Shown here one piece after another: positions 13,804 through 17,265 of a stretch of 17,265 nucleotides of DNA. The stretch is taken from contig DASXTK010000201.1 of the NCBI GenBank assembly GCA_036505485.1, positions 1-17,265 on the forward strand, in the 5' to 3' direction. The notes under the pieces are model-generated. The model ran no database searches. It had not been told where the DNA came from and saw nothing but the letters and a program-made list of their open reading frames with translations. Every line of letters begins with the position of its first letter. Position 1 is the first letter of the stretch. The position numbers were made by a program, and so were the translations under genes. Origin of the DNA: DASXTK01 sp036505485. Lineage in GTDB: Bacteria > Actinomycetota > Acidimicrobiia > Acidimicrobiales > VFJN01.

Positions 13804-14044
13804 GCCGTCAAGGGCAGCCCCTTGACCGCCCACCGCGGGTGGCTGGGTGGTCTGGCGAGGCAATGGTGCCCACGGTTGAGAGGCTGAGGCGATGGTGCCC
13901 GTATGCGGTCACCATCGCCTCGGGCTCGGTTCGGTGGGCACCATTGCCTCGGGGATCCACCTCCAGACCACCGAGGGCAGTCAAGGGACAGGTCGACGGC
14001 CACGGAGCGCAGCGACCGAGCCGTCGGGCAGCGCCCTTGACGGC
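13804..14044. repeat. Large nested palindromic element
   Basis: Four sets of perfect inverted repeats are nested around one centre near 13904: GCCGTCAAGGGC at 13804-13815 with its complement at 14033-14044 (12 bp); GGTGGTCTGG at 13846-13855 with 13963-13972 (10 bp); CGAGGCAATGGTGCCCAC at 13856-13873 with 13934-13951 (18 bp); and GAGGCGATGGTG at 13886-13897 with 13910-13921 (12 bp). The two inner arms are related to each other (GAGGC(A/G)ATGGTGCCC, 14 of 15 identical), so the half-site occurs four times. GTCAAGGG/CCCTTGAC also recurs at 13807-13826 and at 13980-13987 with 14034-14041. There is no coding content. It could be a mobile palindromic element (MITE- or REP-like), a structured RNA or a multi-site protein-binding region. 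Confidence 0.85.
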
Positions 14045-14076
14045 CCGGAGAAGCGCCGCGAACACAATGGAGACAG

Positions 14077-14095
14077 CCAGCCCCTTCGGGGCCGG
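14077..14095 (-). terminator. Terminator hairpin after the SDR gene
   Basis: On the minus strand CCGGCCCC-GAA-GGGGCTGG forms an 8-bp stem (one G-T pair) starting 38 nt past the SDR stop codon. It has no T run. Confidence 0.5.
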
Positions 14096-14132
14096 CCTGG
14101 ACGCCTCGTTTCTCGTTCCCTGCCGAGAACGG

Positions 14133-15125
14133 CTAGCGGTGGCGGAGGAAGCGGCGGACCAGGAGTCCGGCGCCGACAGTGGCGGCGGCTATGCCGGTGG
14201 CGGCCACGCCGAGGGCGATCTCCTGGCGGCGGCGGGGGCTGATCGTGGCCCAGGGCCGGGCCTCGTGGGCTTCGACGCAGGCCACCTCGTTGGTCACCTC
14301 GGGGATCCAGCCCGCGCCCCGCAGCCGGTCGTTGGCGACCACCCACGGATACAGCGTGTAGGGCACCAGCTCAGGCGGGGTGGGTCCCAGCCCGGACCGG
14401 AAGCGCCAGGTGGCGAACCGATCGGCCACCCGTTCGGGCAGCCGCACCTTCGGCCCCGCACCGGTCAGCGACCGCACCTCGTCTCCGGGGATGGCGCCGT
14501 CGGGAGCCACGTTGAAGGCACCGTCGAGACCTCGCCGGTAGGCCAGCACCACCGCGGAGGCCAGGTCGTCGAGCGAGAGAAACTGCACCGCTGGCTCGTC
14601 GGCCAGCAAGGGCACCGTGGCGCCGGGGCGCAGGGCGGTGATGAGCCAGTCGCTGCGGACCGCGATCCGAGCCGGCCGGAGGATCGACACCGTGGCCCCG
14701 GGATGGGCGCCACGCCACTCGCCGGCCAGTCGTTCGATCTCGGCTCGCTCCGCGGCCCAGGTGAACCCGGGGTTGGGACGCAGCACTGTGTCCTCGGTCA
14801 ACGGCACGGGGTTGTTGGCCCACGCGCCGTACACCGTGGCGTCGGACAGCAGCACGACGTGGTCGATGCTGGCGGCGCTGGCGGCATCGAAGACTCGGCG
14901 GGCGATCTCGACATCGCTGGTCGCGGCGAGCGGAGTGGCCGGCGTCCCAGTGTGGAGGTGGATGACCGCCGCGGTCCCCTCGACCTGACGCTTCAGATCG
15001 CCGACGTCGGATCCCACCAGCTCGTCGAGCGTGCGCACCGTGACCGCACCGGGTTCGTGGTCGAGCAGGGCGCGCGTGGCGCGGCCCAAAGGGGTCCCAG
15101 CTCCGGTCAGTGCGACAGTGGTCAT
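14133..15125 (-). CDS. Extended-SDR (NAD-dependent epimerase-like) protein with C-terminal membrane helix
   Basis: The 330-aa product has an N-terminal Rossmann fold with the extended-SDR glycine motif TGAGTPLG (residues 7-14), a typical AAVIHLHTG (52-60), VVLLSDATVYG (90-100), ILRPARIAVRSDW (148-160) and a later FLSLDDLASAVVLAY. The usual catalytic YxxxK is not seen: the equivalent site (FTWAAERAEIERL) has Trp123 and Arg127. It may therefore bind NAD(P) without oxidoreductase activity, or act as a sugar-nucleotide or lipid-linked binding protein. A hydrophobic helix near residues 300-322 followed by RRFLRHR anchors the C-terminus in the membrane. ATG at 15125 has GGAG 4 nt upstream. The gene is divergent from the DUF2342 gene, 99 bp apart. 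Confidence 0.87.
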   Translation of the reverse strand: MTTVALTGAGTPLGRATRALLDHEPGAVTVRTLDELVGSDVGDLKRQVEGTAAVIHLHTGTPATPLAATSDVEIARRVFDAASAASIDHVVLLSDATVYGAWANNPVPLTEDTVLRPNPGFTWAAERAEIERLAGEWRGAHPGATVSILRPARIAVRSDWLITALRPGATVPLLADEPAVQFLSLDDLASAVVLAYRRGLDGAFNVAPDGAIPGDEVRSLTGAGPKVRLPERVADRFATWRFRSGLGPTPPELVPYTLYPWVVANDRLRGAGWIPEVTNEVACVEAHEARPWATISPRRRQEIALGVAATGIAAATVGAGLLVRRFLRHR

Positions 15126-15147
15126 CGAGCTCCAGCTTCTCATGGTG

Positions 15148-15153
15148 AGGGTA
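15148..15153 (-). promoter_or_regulatory. Candidate -10 box of the SDR gene
   Basis: TACCCT on the minus strand would start transcription roughly 15 nt before the ATG at 15125, leaving a short leader that contains the GGAG ribosome binding site. No good -35 is visible. Confidence 0.3.
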
Positions 15154-15189
15154 CGACCTTCCCGACCTCGTGCGACCTCGCTCTGCACG

Positions 15190-15217
15190 TTGTCGGGTGG
15201 GGTCGCCGCCTTAGCAT
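15190..15217 (+). promoter_or_regulatory. Promoter of the DUF2342 metalloprotease gene
   Basis: TTGTCG (15190-15195), a 16-nt spacer and TAGCAT (15212-15217) make a good primary sigma-factor promoter. The -10 ends 7 nt before the GTG at 15225, so the message is probably leaderless, and an ATG at 15216 would fall inside the -10 box and is unlikely to be the start. Confidence 0.65.
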
Positions 15218-15224
15218 GGACGGG

Positions 15225-16454
15225 GTGAGTCCTTCTGGCCCAACCGGCAACCCCTTCGAGGGCCTGCCCTTCTTCGGTGACCTGGCCAAACTGCTCGGAC
15301 AGGGTGGCGGCATCCCCTGGGAGGCGGCCCGCAGCCTGGCGCTGGCGGTGGCCACCGAGGGCCAGAGCGAACCCAACGTCGACCCGGTCGAGCGGATCAA
15401 GCTGGAACAGCTGGCCCGCGTCGCCGACCTGCACGTCGCCAACGTGACCGGCCTGTCCACCAGCATCAGCGGCCGCGAGCTCACGATCCTGCCGGTCAAC
15501 CGGGCGATTTGGGCCACCCGGACGCTCGACTCGTTCCGGCCACTGCTCGAGCAGCTGGCCAGCGCCCTGGGCGGACCAGCCGAGCCCGAGGCCGGGTCCG
15601 ACGACCCGTCGAGCAGCCTCGATTTCCCCGAGGACGAGCTGTCGCCCGATGACCAGATGGCGGCCATGATCGCCCCCATGCTCCAGGCCATGCAGCCCAC
15701 GATGGTGGCGATGACCGCCGGCTCCATGGTCGGACACCTGGCCCGGCGTTCGTTCGGCCAGTACGACCTGCCCATCCCCCGCCAGCCCTCCGACGAGCTG
15801 ATGATCATCGTGCCCAGCCTCGATGCCTTCGGCGAGGAGTGGAGCCTGCCCCCCGACGATCTGAAGCTGTGGATCTGCCTCCACGAGATCGCCCACCACG
15901 CGGTGCTCGGCGTACCTCACGTCCGGGCCGCGCTCGACGACCTGATCGGCCAGTTCGCCACCGGTTTCCGCAACGACCCCAACGCGCTCGAGGAGCACCT
16001 GCGCAACGTCGAAGGTGCCGACGACAGCGATCTGCTGGGCCAGTTGCAGCAGGTGCTGGGCGAACCGGGAGCGTTGCTCGGCGCCATCCAGTCCGACGAG
16101 CAGCGGGCCCTCAAGCCTCGGCTCGAAGCCCTGGTGGCGGTGGTGGTCGGCGTCGTCGACCACGTGATGGACGAGGTCGGCGGGAAGCTGATCTCCAGCT
16201 ACGGGATGCTCACCGAGGCGCTGCGCCGCCGTCGGGTCGAGACCTCTGACGCCGACCGCTTCGTCGAACGGCTGCTCGGTCTGGAGCTGACCCAGACCAC
16301 CTACGACCGGGGCACGGCGTTCGTCGACGGCGTGGTGGAACGAGCGGGCGAGGAAGGCCTGGCCCGGCTGTGGGAGAGCGACAAGATGCTGCCCAGCCCG
16401 CCGGAGGTCGACGCCCCCGGTCTGTGGCTAGCCCGCATCGACCTCCCGGACTGA
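15225..16454 (+). CDS. Zinc-dependent metalloprotease, DUF2342 family
   Basis: The 409-aa product is a DUF2342 (zincin-like) protein, sometimes labelled as F420-biosynthesis-associated in actinobacteria. The zinc motif HExxH is at H220-E221-I-A-H224 (CLHEIAHHAVL), with the family-typical context DDLKLWICLHEIAHH and GVPHVRAALDDLIGQF. The N-terminal half has NPFEGLPFFGDL and NVTGLSTSISGREL, then an acidic low-complexity insert (about 117-145) and a conserved helical part with MTAGSMVGHLARRSFGQYDL. No signal peptide is seen, so it is probably cytoplasmic; substrate unknown. GTG 15225 is chosen over the in-frame ATG 15216 because of the promoter spacing. The 3' end overlaps the convergent MFS gene by 27 bp. 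As I recall, mycobacteria keep a DUF2342 gene beside the UPF0182 and YlbL-like genes. Confidence 0.92.
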   Translation: MSPSGPTGNPFEGLPFFGDLAKLLGQGGGIPWEAARSLALAVATEGQSEPNVDPVERIKLEQLARVADLHVANVTGLSTSISGRELTILPVNRAIWATRTLDSFRPLLEQLASALGGPAEPEAGSDDPSSSLDFPEDELSPDDQMAAMIAPMLQAMQPTMVAMTAGSMVGHLARRSFGQYDLPIPRQPSDELMIIVPSLDAFGEEWSLPPDDLKLWICLHEIAHHAVLGVPHVRAALDDLIGQFATGFRNDPNALEEHLRNVEGADDSDLLGQLQQVLGEPGALLGAIQSDEQRALKPRLEALVAVVVGVVDHVMDEVGGKLISSYGMLTEALRRRRVETSDADRFVERLLGLELTQTTYDRGTAFVDGVVERAGEEGLARLWESDKMLPSPPEVDAPGLWLARIDLPD

Positions 16455-17265
16455 GCCGGGGGGCTTGGCCTCGTCGCCGTTGCGAAGCTTGCGGATCAGA
16501 GCCCGCATCTCCGCGGTGCGGTCCGGGATGGGATCGCCCCGAGCCACCGCTCGCTGTCCGGCTATGTAGGACAGCACCGCGAACCCGGCACAACCGGCGA
16601 CGGCCAGGAACCCGATCCAGGCCGGGATGGACAGGATCACCGGGATGAACGCCCCGACCACCCAGATCATCTGGAAGCGGGTCTCGAACCGGGCGAAGGA
16701 TCGTCCCCGGTTGGCGTCGGGGGCGTCCCGCTGAACTATGGCGTCGAAGGCCAGCTTGCCGCAGCTGGCGGCCAGGCCGACGGTTCCCGCCAGCAGCGGT
16801 GCGCCGACCATGGTTCCGGCGAAGACGCTCACGACGCCGCTGATGGCGGTGAGGCCCAGCACCGCCTGCAGGATCTTCTCCTCGGTCATCGCCGAGCGGC
16901 GCAGGGCCGGTGCCAGCACCGCGCCGAGCACCCCGCCGACGGTTGCCGCCACCACGACCATGCCGAACTTCCAGGCCTCGCCGTCGTCGGAGCGCAGCTC
17001 GAAAGCCAGCAGGAAGGTGAGGAACCCGACGATGCCGCGCAGCAGGCCCATGGCCGTGGCCGCCAGCAGGATGCCGGACCCCCGCAGCTCCTGGCGTTCG
17101 AGGGTGTCGGTGCGCTCCTCGGCCACCCGGGTCGCCGGGATCTGCACGCTGAGGGCAGCGGCCACCGCGAAGGCCAGGCTGGCCAGAACCAGCGCACCTC
17201 GCCCGTCGGTGAGGAGCACGATCAACCCACCGGGTATCGCCGCGGCCACCCCGGTGAGAGCGGAC
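16428..17265 (-). CDS. MFS-type transporter, C-terminal part (5' end outside window)
   Basis: The frame is open to the window edge, so the true start lies beyond 17265. The visible 279 residues contain about eight hydrophobic helices, for example AAAIPGGLIVLL, GALVLASLAFAVAAALSV, GILLAATAMGLLRGIVGFL, FGMVVVAATVGGVLGAVLA, ILQAVLGLTAISGVVSVFAG and WVVGAFIPVILSIPAWIGFL. The pattern with a central hydrophilic loop (PATRVAEERTDTLERQEL) and a later cytoplasmic loop with ARFETRFQMIW fits the C-terminal two-thirds of a major facilitator superfamily protein. A basic tail (RALIRKLRNGDEAK) ends it. The substrate cannot be inferred. Its last 27 bp overlap the convergent DUF2342 gene. Confidence 0.75.
   Translation of the reverse strand, partial: SALTGVAAAIPGGLIVLLTDGRGALVLASLAFAVAAALSVQIPATRVAEERTDTLERQELRGSGILLAATAMGLLRGIVGFLTFLLAFELRSDDGEAWKFGMVVVAATVGGVLGAVLAPALRRSAMTEEKILQAVLGLTAISGVVSVFAGTMVGAPLLAGTVGLAASCGKLAFDAIVQRDAPDANRGRSFARFETRFQMIWVVGAFIPVILSIPAWIGFLAVAGCAGFAVLSYIAGQRAVARGDPIPDRTAEMRALIRKLRNGDEAKPPGSVREVDAG

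Larger units (their letters stand above)
13667..14132. other. Non-coding convergent region with hairpins
   Basis: This 466-bp gap lies between the 3' ends of the HtrA-like gene and the SDR gene. No frame looks coding. It holds a terminator at each side (13747-13768 and 14077-14095) and a large nested palindrome (13804-14044), listed separately. Confidence 0.7.

Noticed and set aside
13804..14044. CRISPR array or integron attC site in the repeat-rich gap
   Set aside because: The repeats are inverted and nested around one centre, not regularly spaced direct repeats, and there is no integrase or cas gene.

Overview
The window is chromosomal DNA from a very G+C-rich actinobacterium. Gene content (UPF0182 membrane protein, YlbL-type PDZ/Lon protease, DUF2342 metalloprotease, BioB with a BsaP-like partner), frequent GTG starts and several -10 boxes lying 6-10 nt before a start codon (leaderless style) all fit Actinomycetota. 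From memory of similar proteins, such as the 'RLWRHPSEM' N-terminus of the HtrA-like protein, I lean towards class Acidimicrobiia, but that is inference.

Layout. 1-300: an initiator tRNA gene (minus) with a good promoter and a hairpin terminator. 301-5464: a 1006-aa UPF0182 seven-helix membrane protein and, upstream on the same strand, a fusion of a DivIVA-type N-terminus with a phage MuF-like C-terminus. 5465-5989: a non-coding stretch holding a decayed copy of the 3' end of the neighbouring protease gene between 24-bp inverted repeats. 5990-8132: the YlbL-like protease (minus) and a divergent Pro/Ala-rich membrane protein whose 5' ends overlap. 8145-9420: a TetR regulator divergent from a HEAT-repeat protein. 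9397-12292: a compact minus-strand operon, moaE / small membrane protein / mreB-like / bioB / bsaP-like. 12434-13666: an HtrA-like protein with all three catalytic residues replaced. 13667-14132: a non-coding convergent region with a large nested palindrome. 14133-17265: an SDR-fold protein with a membrane tail, a divergent DUF2342 metalloprotease, and the C-terminal part of an MFS transporter cut by the window edge.

How the genes relate. Much of the content concerns the envelope and proteolysis: UPF0182, YlbL-like protease, HtrA-like pseudoprotease, DUF2342 metalloprotease, an MreB-family protein and a DivIVA-type coiled coil. As I recall, the UPF0182, YlbL-like and DUF2342 genes sit close together in mycobacteria too, so their presence here looks like a loosened ancestral neighbourhood. 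Interleaved is cofactor metabolism: molybdopterin synthase and biotin synthase with its auxiliary protein.

I see no CRISPR array, restriction system, transposase or prophage. The features most worth a second look are the DivIVA-MuF fusion, the nested palindrome at 13804-14044, the inverted-repeat-bounded gene remnant at 5613-5886, the catalytically dead HtrA-like protein and the cysteine-rich BsaP-like protein.
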